From the NCBI RefSeq assembly GCF_051622035.1, contig NC_135360.1, forward strand, positions 3,407,501-3,471,500: 64,000 nucleotides of DNA. Direction: 5' to 3'. Numbering within the stretch: position 1 is the stretch's first letter; every line of letters begins with the position of its first letter. Positions 11,669 through 23,345 of this stretch are shown piece by piece. The notes beneath the pieces were generated by a model that was not told the DNA's origin, did not search any database, and saw only the letters and a list, made by a program, of their open reading frames with translations. The stretch is from Arctopsyche grandis (lineage: Eukaryota; Arthropoda; Insecta; Trichoptera; Hydropsychidae). The translations under genes were made by a program, and so were the position numbers.

Positions 11669-11797
11669 GGCGCCGTTCACACTCGATATCTACTACCGAT
11701 ATTTCCATATCCAGTTCCCATATTGCAACCTGTGGTTTCTATTTAAGAACTGGATATGGAAATATCGGTAGTAGATATCGTGTGTGTGGACGGCGCC
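11669..11797. mobile_element. Palindromic MITE 2 of a tandem pair
   Basis: GGCGCCGTTCACACTCGATA at the left pairs with TATCGTGTGTGTGGACGGCGCC-type sequence at the right. The centre is shared with MITE 1 (ATATCCAGTTCCCATATTGC). Separated from MITE 1 by a single AAT and followed by AAT. Confidence 0.75.
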
Positions 11798-12163
11798 AAT
11801 GGCAAGAGAGGCATTAAATTAATTGCCAACACTAAATGAAAGATAGATTGCAAAGATTTCAATTTATTTATTGATACCGAAAATTAGTTCGTAGGGATGG
11901 CAGCACTAAAGGAATGAAATTTGATCTGGAAAAAAATGACATGGTAGTTGCAATAGTCCTTGTTCTGGGAAAAATAATTAAAAAAAGATATGATCCCATC
12001 TTAATCCTTTAATTAATTCCTTTGCTAAGTTTGGGCGTGTGGGAAAATACAGCGTTTGAAGATTGGTATAACTAGTACTAAATTTAGACAAAGGATGTCA
12101 CTAAAAAAAAAGCGAGGCGTAGCCAAGTCCATCTGGTAGCTGTCAGAGGTAAATACAGGCACG

Positions 12164-13633
12164 ATGGAGTGCAGGCTTTGTCTTGGATCAGTTCCGGCGG
12201 AGTCTTCCGTCTCCATCTTCGGCGATCGTCATCCAGAGCGTCTAGAGCAATGCATTCAGACCTGCTGTCAAATTCAGGTCGGTTGCTGGTTATAGGTTAC
12301 AATTATTGTGGACCCAATTGGTTAACTCTTCCCACCGCTCAATCCTACTTTTTTTCATCTGCAGGTTCAGAGAGACGACGGGTTGCCGGACACGGTGTGT
12401 CTTTCGTGTAAGACCAATCTGGAATTGTTAATCAGCTTTCGGAAGGCTTGTTTGCGAAGCAACGAAACGTCTCGACTGAGGTTAGATGATTGCTTGAAGA
12501 TCAAGACTGAAGAAGTTTTATTGGAAGATGTAATATGGGACGATGAGCCTTCACAATCGACAATTCACCGAAAGAATAGTGAAATTTGCTCAAAGCCATT
12601 TCCCAGATCACATCCTGGAGAAAAGCTGTTCCGATGTGACATTTGTTTAAAATCATTTATTCGAAAAGATTCACTTGTGATACATTTAAGATCTCACACG
12701 GGGGAAAAGCCTTACCGGTGTGAAATTTGTTTAAAATCCTTTAATCGAAAAAATACACTTGTGATACATTCAAGATGTCACACGGGGGAAAAGCCTTACA
12801 AGTGTGAAATTTGTTTAAAATCATTTGCACGTAAATCTGACCTCGAGGCACATAAAAAATTGCATACTGGGATAAAACCACACAAATGTGGCATTTGTTT
12901 AAAATCATTTGCTCATAAAAATAGACTTGTGTTACATTTAAGATCTCACACGGGCGAAAAGCCTTACAAGTGTGAAATTTGTTCAAAATCATTTATTCAA
13001 AGATCTAACCTCGTGTCACATGAAAAATTGCATACTGGGATAAAACCACACAAATGTGACATTTGTTCAAAATCATTTATTCATAAACATGAGCTTGTGT
13101 CACATTTAAGATATCACACGGGGGAAAAGCCTTACGAATGTGAAATTTGTTTAAAATCATTTTCTCGCAAATGTGACCTTGGGGCACATAAAAAAATCCA
13201 CACTGGGATAAAAGCACACACATGTGACGTTTGTTCAAAATCATTTATTCTTAAATATGACCTTATGTTACATATAAGATGTCACACGGGGGAAAAGCCT
13301 TTCGAGTGTGAAATTTGTTTAAAATCATTTTCTCGTAAATGTGACCTCGGGGCACATAAAAAAACGCATACTGGGATAAAAGCACACAAATGTGAAATTT
13401 GTTTAAAATCTTTCAGTCGAAAATCCAGCCTCGAGTCACATAAAATAATGCATACTGGGATAAAACCACACAAATGTGAAATTTGTTTAAAATCGTTTTC
13501 TCGTAAATCTGACCTCGGGGAACATAAAAAAATGCATACTGGGATAAAGCCACACAAATGCGACATGTGTTCAAAATCGTTCATCTACAAATATATCCTC
13601 GTTCGTCATAAAAAAACTCATAAAGTGGAATAA
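12164..13633 (+). CDS. ZAD-ZNF locus 3: ZAD domain plus 12 C2H2 fingers, two-exon form
   Basis: Two exons, 12164-12277 and 12365-13633, joined by an 87-bp GT-AG intron; 460 residues. Exon 1 reads MECRLCLGSVPAESSVSIFG, exon 2 begins VQRDDGLPDTVCLSCKTNLE, completing the ZAD Cys quartet. Unlike its neighbours it has no second intron and no LPLRK linker: the ZAD exon runs through IWDDEPSQSTIHRK, a degenerate half-finger and directly into 12 intact fingers, joined by TGEKPY or TGIKPH linkers that are closer to the classical consensus. Likely a nuclear DNA-binding regulator. It is the most diverged member of the cluster in both ZAD and fingers. Confidence 0.9.
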
Positions 13634-13708
13634 TAACAACAGGCTTATTATATAAACACTGTTAATAATTTAAAATTTTGTCTGCATGCGTGCAATGATG
13701 AATGAATA

Positions 13709-13815
13709 GAACCACACAAATGTGACATTTGTTTAATATCATTTATTCATAAACATGACCTTGTGTTACATTTAAGATGTCACACAGGGGAAAATCCTTA
13801 CAAAGTGTGAAATTT
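13709..13815 (+). pseudogene. Orphan finger fragment after locus 3
   Basis: About one and a half finger units (HKCDICLISFIHKHDLVLHLRCH) with no start, then broken at the next linker. It resembles the fingers of locus 3 and is probably a remnant of a formerly longer or duplicated array. Confidence 0.75.
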
Positions 13816-15299
13816 TATAATTTTTATTTATTGAATAAAATTGAAATAATTTTGGTAAACATACTTATGTATGTACATAAAATGTTAAATCTTGAACAGG
13901 TTCTTTATATTGAGTCCTTATTGTGATTTGTCAATAAAATTAAATATTTAAAAAAAATATATTCTTTTTATCATTTCCCAGGTATCAAATCTGGGTGTCA
14001 AAAATCTTTGTTTTGAGAAAACCGATTTTTTTCGAAAATCAAGAAGTTTGAAGATCTATTTTGTGACCTAAATCATTATTTTTTAAACCAGTGGTTCTTA
14101 ACTGGGGTGCGCGCACCCCATGGGGTTTTGAAGATCTATTTTGTGACCATTATTCATTAAACTAACCACTACATGAAATTTGTTCATTATTTGTGTATTC
14201 GATTAACAAGTATTTTTTGTATTAAAATTATCAATTTGTTAAAATAATTGAAATAAAATCCGATAGATAATTTGGGAGAAAAAGAGTTTCGATGGCTTGG
14301 GTAAAGCATTATCAAGGGCAAGCTTTCATACCGCAGATTTATTTATTATTACATACCTCCTTTACGTTTCACTTACGATTACGATTCAGGAAAAAGTTTG
14401 CCTCTTATCCGATCGTTTTCATACTTTGCCACATTGCTCATTTTGGTCATCAATATAAGTAAATGGATCCTCCGCAATTACAATGGTGCAAAAATATCGT
14501 GTAAATCGCGTTTATAATCTGCCCGCCGGTTGTTTATTAGTTTTAAACATAGATGGCGGTAATAAAATAAAATTATTGCTTTATTCAAAATAATAATTTT
14601 ATATACAAATTATAGAAGAGGTATGTTTTTAAAAAACTTTGTTTTATAACATTTTTATATAATTTTTTTTACACATATAAATACCAGGAAGGCCTAAGAG
14701 GTAAGCCCTAATGCGCCTTGCTGGCCAATTACAAACAATGCAGCATTTTTATTATGGTGCGTATGCACCAGGCCAACGAATGGCACCATAGGCCAACTTT
14801 TGAAACCAGTAGCGTACAAAATATCGAAATAAAAATTAAATTAAATATCAAAATTAAGCTAAAGAGCGAGATTGAGCTAAAATTAGATCATCGTTGATGT
14901 TCTGAATTACAACAATGTTTTGAATTACGACGATTTACAACCAGAGAAATATTATAATTTCTCTGCTTACGAGCGAAAAAAAATATTGTTATTATTTCTT
15001 AAAAGTCGTCACGATATCCACTGTCCTATGAGAAATCAATTATACGCCATCACACTTTAGCCTATATACGGTTGTATGAGTTGATTTGAGATTGTATTTG
15101 TATATTCATGAATTTGCTCCCATTCGATCAAAATCCACCCTCTTGTAAAAATCAGCTTAGAGGTAAAATTTATCGGATGATGTGTGATTTTTATTTTGTT
15201 TTTCTTTGTGATTGCCGACCGACTGAAAATATATGAAAATCTATTAATTTTATTTCGACGAAAGAAAAAAAAACCGACAACTCTAGTTGTATATATTTT
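13816..15299. other. Intergenic, transposon ends only
   Basis: No gene seen. At 14088-14115 is CAGTGGTTCTTAACTGGGGT, a sequence typical of a hAT terminal repeat, but no partner end was found. At 14680-14745 is a fragment matching the tail of the SINE at 15300-15713. The rest is AT-rich and unremarkable. Confidence 0.5.
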
Positions 15300-15713
15300 T
15301 ACATAGATATATACCAGGAAGGCTTGACAGGAAGACCCCAATGCGCCTTCATGGACAATTAATTAACAATGCAGCATTTTATTATTACATAAATCACTGT
15401 ATTTCCAGAAGCTGAAGAACACGAAATAACAATTAATTAATTAAATAATTAATCCATTGAGACATCTATGGATTTAGATTTTGTACATATATTTTACAAA
15501 TTATACATACAATAATTACAGAAGATTTGCGACAAGAGGAAAGATGATTTTTTTTTTAAGGAACTGTTTCAACAATGATCAAATAAAATTGGCAAACTCT
15601 GATCGATTTAGAGTCACAAATACCCCCAAATCTAACCAGCAGTATGGCGGATCGAACCCACTGATCATTTGGTGCTAAACATACATGCTACCATTAGGCC
15701 ATACTGCTGGATA
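15300..15713 (-). mobile_element. tRNA-derived SINE
   Basis: On the minus strand the head reads GCAGTATGGCCTAATGGTAG (A box) and later GGGTTCGATCC (B box), ending in a paired stem, so the head derives from a tRNA. Then follows the family body CTGGTTAGATTTGGGG and a tail shared with 14680-14745. The other full-head copy is at 37117 onward; a headless one is near 43620. It is not a functional tRNA: the cloverleaf is extended by the SINE body. Confidence 0.7.
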
Positions 15714-16360
15714 TATGAAAATAAATGGATGGGGGAAGTTGTGGTGAGCAACTAGTCCTCGATTAGGAGGACATATGCTTGGAAGTACATATATCAAGAT
15801 TTATCTAAAGCGAGCGCTGGTTAAGCGTGGACCTCCTGAATCGTTTAATAAAAGCTGTGAAGCGACCTTAGCCTTTCATCTGGATCCTGAACTCATTCTT
15901 ACGCAGCAATACTGAACATTTTGTTAATAAAATACTGGTCATTTAATTTCTAATTGTTCGCGGGTCACATTGAGCAAAAATGTTGAAAAATAATGTTATT
16001 AAGACAGAGCCAGATTTAGATGAAGAAAAAAAGGAGGTACTGAACCTCACCAGTTTCATATGCGCATTCACTGAACCCTTCTTAATTGGAAAAATAAAAT
16101 ATGATTTTTTTCAAATTCAAAACATAGGTATATATTTTACTGATGCACAAAATGAACCGTGCATCAACATCACTGTGTTCAAAGAATAAAACCATTAACA
16201 TGATTTTCGCACAAAAACAAAAACATAATAATGAATATTTACTGCAAATCAGTTTGACTTCTGCTGTTGCCTTTCAGAGACCAGTTCAGAAACCTTGGCA
16301 AGTGCCGCTCTCATGCCACTTTCGCAACAAAGTTTGTTCCTTTTCTTCGTTTTTATGACC

Positions 16361-16483
16361 AGTTTTTTCGTGCCCAATTTTCGGGTGTGACCAGTTTTAG
16401 TGTGACGGGTGATCACGTGTGACCGATCTAGAGCGACCAGTTGTCCTGTGACTGGTTCACATATGACTAATAGTCCGTTTACC
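16361..16483. mobile_element. Right half of fold-back element
   Basis: Matches the right arm of 10846-11152 (GTGTGACCAG units, GATCTAGAGCGACC, ending TAATAGTCCGTTTACC). Left arm missing. Confidence 0.65.
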
Positions 16484-16494
16484 GTTTACCAGAT

Positions 16495-16698
16495 GGTTTG
16501 GTGATGATTGGTCACAAAGCGCTCCCCCAAAATTCACTAAAATCTCTATAACGGAACATCTGGCAACCGAAAAGTCCATCATACTAACGATAACTATCAT
16601 ACTAACGAAAACTCGAGTGCCGAATATTCCGCATTCACGGCTTTCATAGTAAAAATTGTCTTTGTGACCATCGCAATGTGACTAATAAACCAATTACC
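16495..16698. mobile_element. MITE of the GGTTCGGTGATTACT family
   Basis: Starts GGTTTGGTGATGATTGGTCAC, ends GTGACTAATAAACCAATTACC, with the same internal blocks as 9728-9901. It ends directly at the conserved upstream block of locus 4. Confidence 0.7.
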
Positions 16699-16845
16699 TT
16701 ACCAGACAGTGAGGTATTGGTAGGGTTGCCATACGCCATGACAGCGAGTTGTCGATGAACGAAAAACATAGGCTTGTGTACACGAATAGTCAGCTCCAAT
16801 ATCCGCTCTCCACTCTTTTACGGTGCTTCTCCTATCCACGTAGCG
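16699..16845 (+). promoter_or_regulatory. Conserved upstream block of locus 4
   Basis: A block of about 140 bp ending at the start codon contains GAGGTATTGGTAGGGTTGCC, CATGACAGCGAGTTGTCG and CAGCTCCAATATCCGCTCTC. It recurs before loci 6 and 9, and in part before loci 7 and 8. Retention in several paralogues suggests promoter plus 5' UTR, but recent common ancestry alone could explain it. Confidence 0.55.
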
Positions 16846-19165
16846 ATGGAATGCAGGCTTTGTCTCTACTCTGCCCCACCAGAGGCTTTCGTCTCCATCC
16901 ATGACAACCCTCATCCACAGCGTTTGTCGCAACGCATTTGGACCTGCTGTCAACTGCGGGTCAGTTACACTTGTATCCTTGCTATTACTAATTCGTTAGT
17001 TCTCGTTATCTTCATTTCATTTCTCATCTGCAGGTCAGGAAAGATGACTGTTTGCCAGATACGATATGCCTATCGTGTGTCAACAATCTGGAGTTGCTCG
17101 ACAGCTTTCGAAACCATTGTCTTCGTAGTGACAAAGCGTCGAGGATGAAATCAGACGAGTCTTTGGATGTTAAGTCAGAGGAAGTTTTGTTGGAAGATTT
17201 AATATGGGATGCTGAGTCGGTTGCTAATTTTCCACCAAACATTTCTAGTTCACCAGACAATGGCGAAGTAAGTAAATGGGATTCAAGTACCTCAGAACGA
17301 TTCTAAGTAAAACATTCAATTAATCAAAAATATAAATTCATATGTAAAATTACATCTAATCACGCTATTAATATGTTTCATATATTAAATTGTATAACGA
17401 TTGTTTTATGTTTTAGATACGTAGAGGAAAAATGATTTTGAACGATAATATGTTAGAAATAATAGATACCAATAGTCACATTGTATCGGAAGAATTACCA
17501 TTACGAAAAGGTTTAGATAAGATGTGCTCTACACATTCTGAATTGGACCATAAAATTAATTGCGAACACAAATCGTCTACTCATAAACACAATCTTGTGA
17601 TACAGAAAATATCTGATTCTCGAAAAAAGCTGCATGACTGTGACATTTGTACAAAATCATTTACCACGAAACAAAATCTCGGCGCACATAAGAATATTCA
17701 TACTGGGATAAAGCCGCACAAATGTGACATTTGTTTGAAATCATTCGCTCGAAAATTGCAACTCGTGGGACATTTGAGTCACCACTCTGGCGAAAAGCCG
17801 GTCAAATGTCATATTTGTCCAAAAACATTCACTCAAAAATCTTCACTTGTAACGCATTTGAAGTCTCACACTGGAGACAGGACACACAAGTGTCACATTT
17901 GTTTAAAGTCATTTACTGTAAAAAGTTACCTCACAAGACATTTGAGTCTCCACTCTGGGGAAAAACCATTCAAATGTGATATTTGTTTAAAATCATTCAC
18001 TCGAAAATCATCACTTACAATGCATTTGAACTGTCATACTGGAGACAAGCCACATAAATGTGATATTTGTCTAAAATCGTTCACTCAAAAATCTTCACTT
18101 TCAATGCATATGCACTCTCACACTGAAGACAAGCCACACAAATGTAAAACTTGCCTAAAATCATTCGCTCTAAAAAGTTACTTTCTGAAACATTTGACTT
18201 TCCACTCTGGAGAGAAACCGTTCAAATGCGACATTTGTTTTAAATCATATACTCTAAAAAGTGACCTTATGAGACACTCGAGTTTCCACTCTGGGGAAAA
18301 ACCGTTCAAATGTGATATATGTTCAAAATCATTCATTGCAAAATATGACCTAGGTGTTCACATGAGTATTCACACTGGTGTAAAGCCACACAAATGTGAA
18401 GTTTGTTTTAAATCATTTACTGTAAAAAGTTACCTTGTGAGACATATGAGTCGCCACTCTGGAGAAAAACTGTTCAAATGTGATATTTGTTTAAAATCAT
18501 TCATTAGTAAACATGATCTCGGTTCACACATAAGTATTCACACTGGCCTTAAGCCATTCGAATGTAACATTTGTCTAAAATCATTCACTAAAAAATCTTC
18601 ACTTGCAACGCATTTGACCTCTCACACTGGAGACAAGCCACACAATTGTAACATTTGCTTCAAATCATTTACTCTAAAAAGTAGCCTTGCGAGACATGTG
18701 AGTCTCCACTCCGGTGAAAAACCGTTCAAATGCGTCATCTGCCTAAAATCATTTACACAAAAATCTTCACTTGCAACGCATTTGAAATCTCACACTGGAG
18801 ACAAGCCACACAAATGTAACATTTGCTTTAAGTCGTTCGCTCGAAAAAATAACCTAATGAGTCATTTGAGTCTCCACTCTGGGGGAAAACCGTTCGAATG
18901 TGACATTTGTTCGAAATCATTTGCTGCGAAAAGTTACCTTGTGAAACATTTGAGTCACCACTCCGGAGAAAAAGCGTTCAAATGTGATATTTGTTTAAAA
19001 TCGTTCAATACAAAATTATACCTCGATGTACACATGAAAATTCATACCGGGGTAAAGCCACACAGTTGTGTCATTTGTTTAATTTCATTTTCTAACAAAT
19101 CTAACCTTATGCGACATATGAGAAGTCACTCTGAAAAAAACCGTTCAAATGAAATATTTGTCTAA
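16846..19165 (+). CDS. ZAD-ZNF locus 4: ZAD domain plus 18 C2H2 fingers
   Basis: Exons 16846-16959, 17034-17267 and 17417-19165, phase-0 GT-AG introns of 74 and 149 bp; 698 residues. ZAD Cys pairs are in MECRLCLYSAPP (exon 1) and ICLSCVNNLELLDSF (exon 2). Exon 2 ends in the family motif PPNISSSPDNGE; exon 3 opens with a linker holding EELPLRKGLDKMCSTHSELD, then 18 fingers. The last frame ends SEKNRSNEIFV, where a finger linker EKKPFK would be expected; a one-base shift in a run of A ends the protein, and a further finger relic follows to about 19185. Nuclear DNA-binding factor by family; target unknown. Confidence 0.88.
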
Positions 19166-19386
19166 AATCATTCATTGCAAAATATTATATTTTATTATTA
19201 TATATAATATATATTAGGATTTCTGTATTCCCGGACTTTTTCAATTCCCGGGACACGGGGCGGAGCCCAGGATCGTTCCCGGGATACATGTAAAAAAACT
19301 TTTTATTCAATTTATTATATTTTTTATTAATAAAAAAATATTTATTTATTTACAAACTATAAAAAAAGTAAACAATACATAATGTA

Positions 19387-20090
19387 CAGTCCCTGTCCAA
19401 GAAATTACGGACACCCGTTTTAAACTTTTGCGCGCAATAGAAACAACTACTCACTGCAGCCCCTTTAGGGTTCATTTTTTTGTATGCGCCTCTTTATTAC
19501 CTACCCTATTCACACAAAAAAGATTTTGTGTAGGACTGTTATTCAAAAGAATGTGAAACAAAATTGAAATGTGGAACAACCATTGATGTATAGTACACTA
19601 GATGGGCCCAGACGTGTTATTTTGGTTGGAGATCTTGTCTTCACTAACTGAGGGGTGCGGGGGGTCTAACTACCGGGGAAGTTGGGCTTTTTTCCCTACG
19701 ACGCAGCGGTACCTACCTACCTACTAAGAGAAACTGTGCATGCGCCAAAAGGGAGACAAGTATAACACGTGAGGGCGAATCTAGTGTATTATACATCAAT
19801 GGGAACAACAGTTTGCTCCTGAAATTCGATCAGTGAAGATGTGCGTTTCTGTAAAAAATTTTAATTATCTCTTCAACAACACTGATTTTTTCTTTTGCAA
19901 ATTTTGCATTTTGAATTTTTATTGTAAGTGCAAGTATTAATTATTTTATTGTTTTGTTGTATTTTATTATATGTATTTATTTTGTAAATAAACCGTGTTA
20001 CAACAAAAATACATATTAGTTTTTAATATACTAGTAAATGCAGAATTTGTGATTTTTGCAAGGTGTCCGTAATTTCTTGGACAGGGACTG
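19387..20090. mobile_element. Tc1/mariner-like non-autonomous element
   Basis: 704 bp with 29-bp inverted repeats beginning CAGTCCCTGTCCAAGAAATT and ending in its complement, flanked by TA on both sides (19385-19386, 20091-20092). TA targets and CAGT ends are typical of Tc1/mariner. No transposase frame is recognisable inside. Confidence 0.85.
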
Positions 20091-20137
20091 TATCTATTAA
20101 TTTGAAAAAATGTTATTATAAAAGTAACCTTATTTAA

Positions 20138-20355
20138 CACATTCAGCCCGGCGCATGATTTCATACATTTGCCCATGTGGCGGCACTATTACGCGTGACG
20201 GCATTAAATCACTTTATATAATGAGTTGTCCCTAAATCTTTAGAATTTTATAGGAATTTTAGTGTTGGGGTGCTCAATGAAGTGGAACCGTAAAATTATA
20301 GTCTGCTATAGCACTATCCGCGGGGCCACCGGTGGTACACGCCGGGTTGAACGTG
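20138..20355. mobile_element. TTAA-flanked MITE (piggyBac-like), second family
   Basis: 218 bp between TTAA copies at 20134-20137 and 20356-20359. Inverted ends CACATTCAGCCCGGCG and CGCCGGGTTGAACGTG. No coding capacity. Confidence 0.75.
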
Positions 20356-20425
20356 TTAAATTAGCTTCTTAAGAATACTAAAATATTTAAATGAGAATCC
20401 GAAAGCCTATCGAAAACAATTTTTT

Positions 20426-20664
20426 TTAATTATCAGGTTTTTCTCCTGTCAGCATGTATATTTTAATTTCTTTTTTAAAGTCGAGGCTATTTTTATTTAA
20501 GTTATTTTGTATATTTGTCTTTGATAACTCCTTATTTAATTCTTCATTCATCGTCAAACACACAATTGTTTCATCTTTATCCGAATCTAAAAGAGTTTCT
20601 TCCACTGTGGAACCGTCAATACTAGAAGGATATATTCGCTTCATAATAGTTTCAGCGTAGGCTA
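20426..20664 (-). CDS. Uncharacterised minus-strand frame, possible last exon
   Basis: The frame encodes YAETIMKRIYPSSIDGSTVE and continues as an acidic and Asn/Lys-rich segment to a stop near 20426. A plausible acceptor (GATGTATAG) precedes it. No domain is recognised and no partner exon was found. It could equally be chance open sequence. Confidence 0.2.
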
Positions 20665-21373
20665 TACATCGGTAAGTATAGTGACGTAATTGTTGTCAAT
20701 TTTACGCGGTACTTTTCTATAAATACGCTACATCGCACAGAATGCAATCCGATCAATTTAGTTATAAAAATGTATCCCATGTTGTTTATTTTGTAAATTA
20801 ATACATAAACAAATAGAGAAGTTTTTATCGGACATACGTCGAGCACCAAGCGTCAAATACGACTGATGCTAAAATTATTTAGATCTGTCCGTGGACAGAA
20901 TGTCACTTGACAACAAAAGAACACCTAAATCCACTTCTATTAATATTACATTTGTCTGCGTACCGCGTAAAATTGACAACAATTATTTATTCGTAAGGGC
21001 CCCTCTATTCTTATTAAATCTCTCTGATACATGTACAATGTACAACGCACATTGGCGTTCTTCAGGCCCATGAACTTGTCAAAATATAAAACAAACCATC
21101 AATAGGAGAAAATTCACAATTAAAAGTTTTCGATCAAAATGAAAATATAATACTAAAATAATACCTCCTGTTTACTATGAATATTTTAAGACATTGAATC
21201 AAAATTATAATTAAATGAACATTATGAGTAATATTTGTACATATTTAGAGTGAATCGTTTTAATACAATTGTTAAGCTGTTTATAATCTTAAGAATAGGT
21301 GTCAATAAAAAAATAAAATTTATATGCATTCTTTTAATTGTTATTTGCTACAATATAAAACTACATTTGAGCT

Positions 21374-21800
21374 TGTAAGACAGGGAAGGTATGTTGACCG
21401 TATCCCGGTCTAACGAAACACGTGTTGTGTAGTTTGAAAGAGGATTATTGTATGTACGAAGAGGTTTCTTCGGAGATGTGATCTAGTTGAACTCTAGAGG
21501 CTCACTCTGCCGGTGGAGGTTGCTGCGTTGCTTTATAAACGTTTTGGGTTGAAGTGTGTCGTGTGCACATCTTTTGTTCTTGGTACTCGCGAGCGTGGTT
21601 TTATGGGTTCATACGCCTGGACGTAGTTCGTGGTTTTATGGGTTCAGTGAGTTCTTCCTTTGTTTCCCAGATACGTGTATAGAAACACGTGTCGACCTTT
21701 TGACGAGGCGAGCGTGTGCCATGCGTTAATGACTTTCCTGGATATGTGTCGCAGTGACCTGATGAGATCATTTCAGTTGTACTACATGCCTACAAGCTTA
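21374..21800 (-). mobile_element. LTR fossil, partial
   Basis: Minus-strand LTR piece. Read on the + strand it begins TGTAAGACAGGGAAGGTATG, followed by the complement of the GGCCGGGATACGG block that marks all LTRs here. It matches the copies at 52459 and 42893. The other end is not clear and the copy is degraded. Confidence 0.6.
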
Positions 21801-22055
21801 TGACACTAATGACTTAAAATATACATTTAAAATGTGTTTGTATACAATTGTTATAAATTAAATTGGCATCCACGTTCATATTGCAAAAACCGCTCTGTCA
21901 GTAGCTTCAATGAATTATTCATAGATATAGAATACCATAGATACGCTCTAAGCCGATCACCCTGTTGGACCATGCACACACAAAAAAAAGTACAGATCAT
22001 GCACACTCTCTCTCAGTAGCTTCTAAGTAGGAAGGTCGATTGACATTTTTCAAAA

Positions 22056-22132
22056 ATGCCAACGTGTTCAGTGAAATTGTGTTACAATTACTCAAGAAAA
22101 CATAAAAAGGCGGATGGCATCACATATCATAA
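22056..22132 (+). CDS. THAP-domain first exon (fragment)
   Basis: A 25-codon frame, MPTCSVKLCYNYSRKHKKAD then GITYHK, ends at a strong donor (AA|GTAAGAAT). It fits the start of a THAP domain: Met, the first two zinc ligands in C-x4-C, then a basic stretch and H. THAP domains bind DNA and occur in host regulators and in P-element transposases. The next exon with the remaining Cys-His pair and AVPTF-like motif was not found. A short Leu/Lys-rich frame at 22234-22440 (ALKEIQKSTLSLKRQNNDLN) could be the coiled-coil tail of the same gene. Possibly a broken gene. Confidence 0.5.
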
Positions 22133-22752
22133 GTAAGAATTAATATATAATGTCTTCAATTATAGTACATATAATGAAATATCGGCGCGATGTATGTACA
22201 GCGGTCGACAACCTCTGCCACAGGTGTCACTAAATGCACGCGTATATCTTGTTGGCCCTGAAGGAAATTCAGAAATCGACATTAAGTTTAAAACGACAAA
22301 ACAATGATCTAAATATTAAAGTGTCAGCTTTAAAATTGATCCTTGTGGAAGTTATAGTAACATACATTTGTAGTTTAATAAAGTGTGTTTATGGCTTTAT
22401 TAGTTTGGTTTACTGTCACGCGGAGTGTCCAATAAATTAAAGTTATAAATAAAATAAAACTTCAGTGCATGTACATATGTACATAAATTGGTTGCTGACC
22501 ACTGCGTTCCTTCCTTTTTTTTTCACCACTTCCCCGCTAGTGGCGACAAGATCCCCACTAAATTTATATGTAATGGCATATCTAGGTTATTCTACATCTA
22601 TGGAATTATTACAATATGTATCACAGCATATTAAAGATATCACATACACATATGTACATAATAAGAGACAAAAAATTTTGGCAAATAAGTTTTCTTTGGT
22701 CAGAGGAGGCAGTGAAGAGGCCTGAAACGAAAAAAATCATTATTATACACAA

Positions 22753-23345
22753 CTAGTGTTGGACCCGTTGATTTCAACGGGTGGTTTCGAAAAGGAATTG
22801 AAACTCGAATAAAAATAAAGTTAAAGATATTGAATCGACTGGTTTCGGAAAGAAATTGATGCACGAATTACGAATGACAAATTAAGAAGTGATTACGAAT
22901 TACGAATTACATTTTGTGCATCGCCGACGCCTCCGGCACCCCGGGGCCTTCGCCCCCGGCGCTTCCGTCGCTCCGGGGCCTTTGGCCCCAGCGCCGCCGA
23001 CGCCTCCGGCGGCCGCACCGCACCCAGCGCCCCCGGTGCCTTCGGCACCCCGGGGGCTTCGCCCCCAGCGCCACCGACGCCTCCGGCGCTCCCAGCGCCC
23101 CCAATGCTTTTGGCACCCCGGGGGCTTCGCCCCCAGCGCCCCCTGCGCCCCCAATGCCTTCGGCACCCCGAGGTCTGAAAAAACTGGGAAACTGAAAAAC
23201 TGAAAAACTGAAAAAATGAAAAAAATGAAAAAACTAAAAAATTAGAGAAATGAAAAAAACTGAAAAAATGAAAAAAAATGAAAAAACTGACAGAATGAAA
23301 AAAATGAAAAATATGAAGAAAAAAAATTTGTTCCCTATACTGGTT
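22753..23345 (-). mobile_element. Helitron-like element with GC-rich minisatellite, copy 1
   Basis: On the minus strand the element ends with the hairpin CCCGTTGAAATCAACGGG, then TCCAACACTAG followed by T. A 3' hairpin close to a CTRR end inserted before T is the hallmark of Helitrons. Inside, 22918-23170 is a GC-rich array of CCTCCGGCxCCCCGGGGCC-like units, in strong contrast to the AT-rich surroundings, followed by an AAAACTGAAAAA-type array (23175-23320). Long Pro/Ala/Gly frames on both strands are by-products of the array. Confidence 0.6.

Noticed and set aside
12741-13584. Minus-strand frames antisense to finger arrays (also 26026-26268, 48972-49427, 55156-55440).
   Set aside because: Shadows of the periodic finger codons; no independent signal.
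15600-15713. A tRNA gene on the minus strand.
   Set aside because: A and B boxes are present but the sequence continues into a SINE body shared by other copies, and the cloverleaf is imperfect.
15980-16189. 70-residue frame MLKNNVIKTEPDLDEEKKEV.
   Set aside because: The start resembles exons of insect regulators (IKTEPDLDEE), but no splice donor or partner exon is evident and the rest has no domain.
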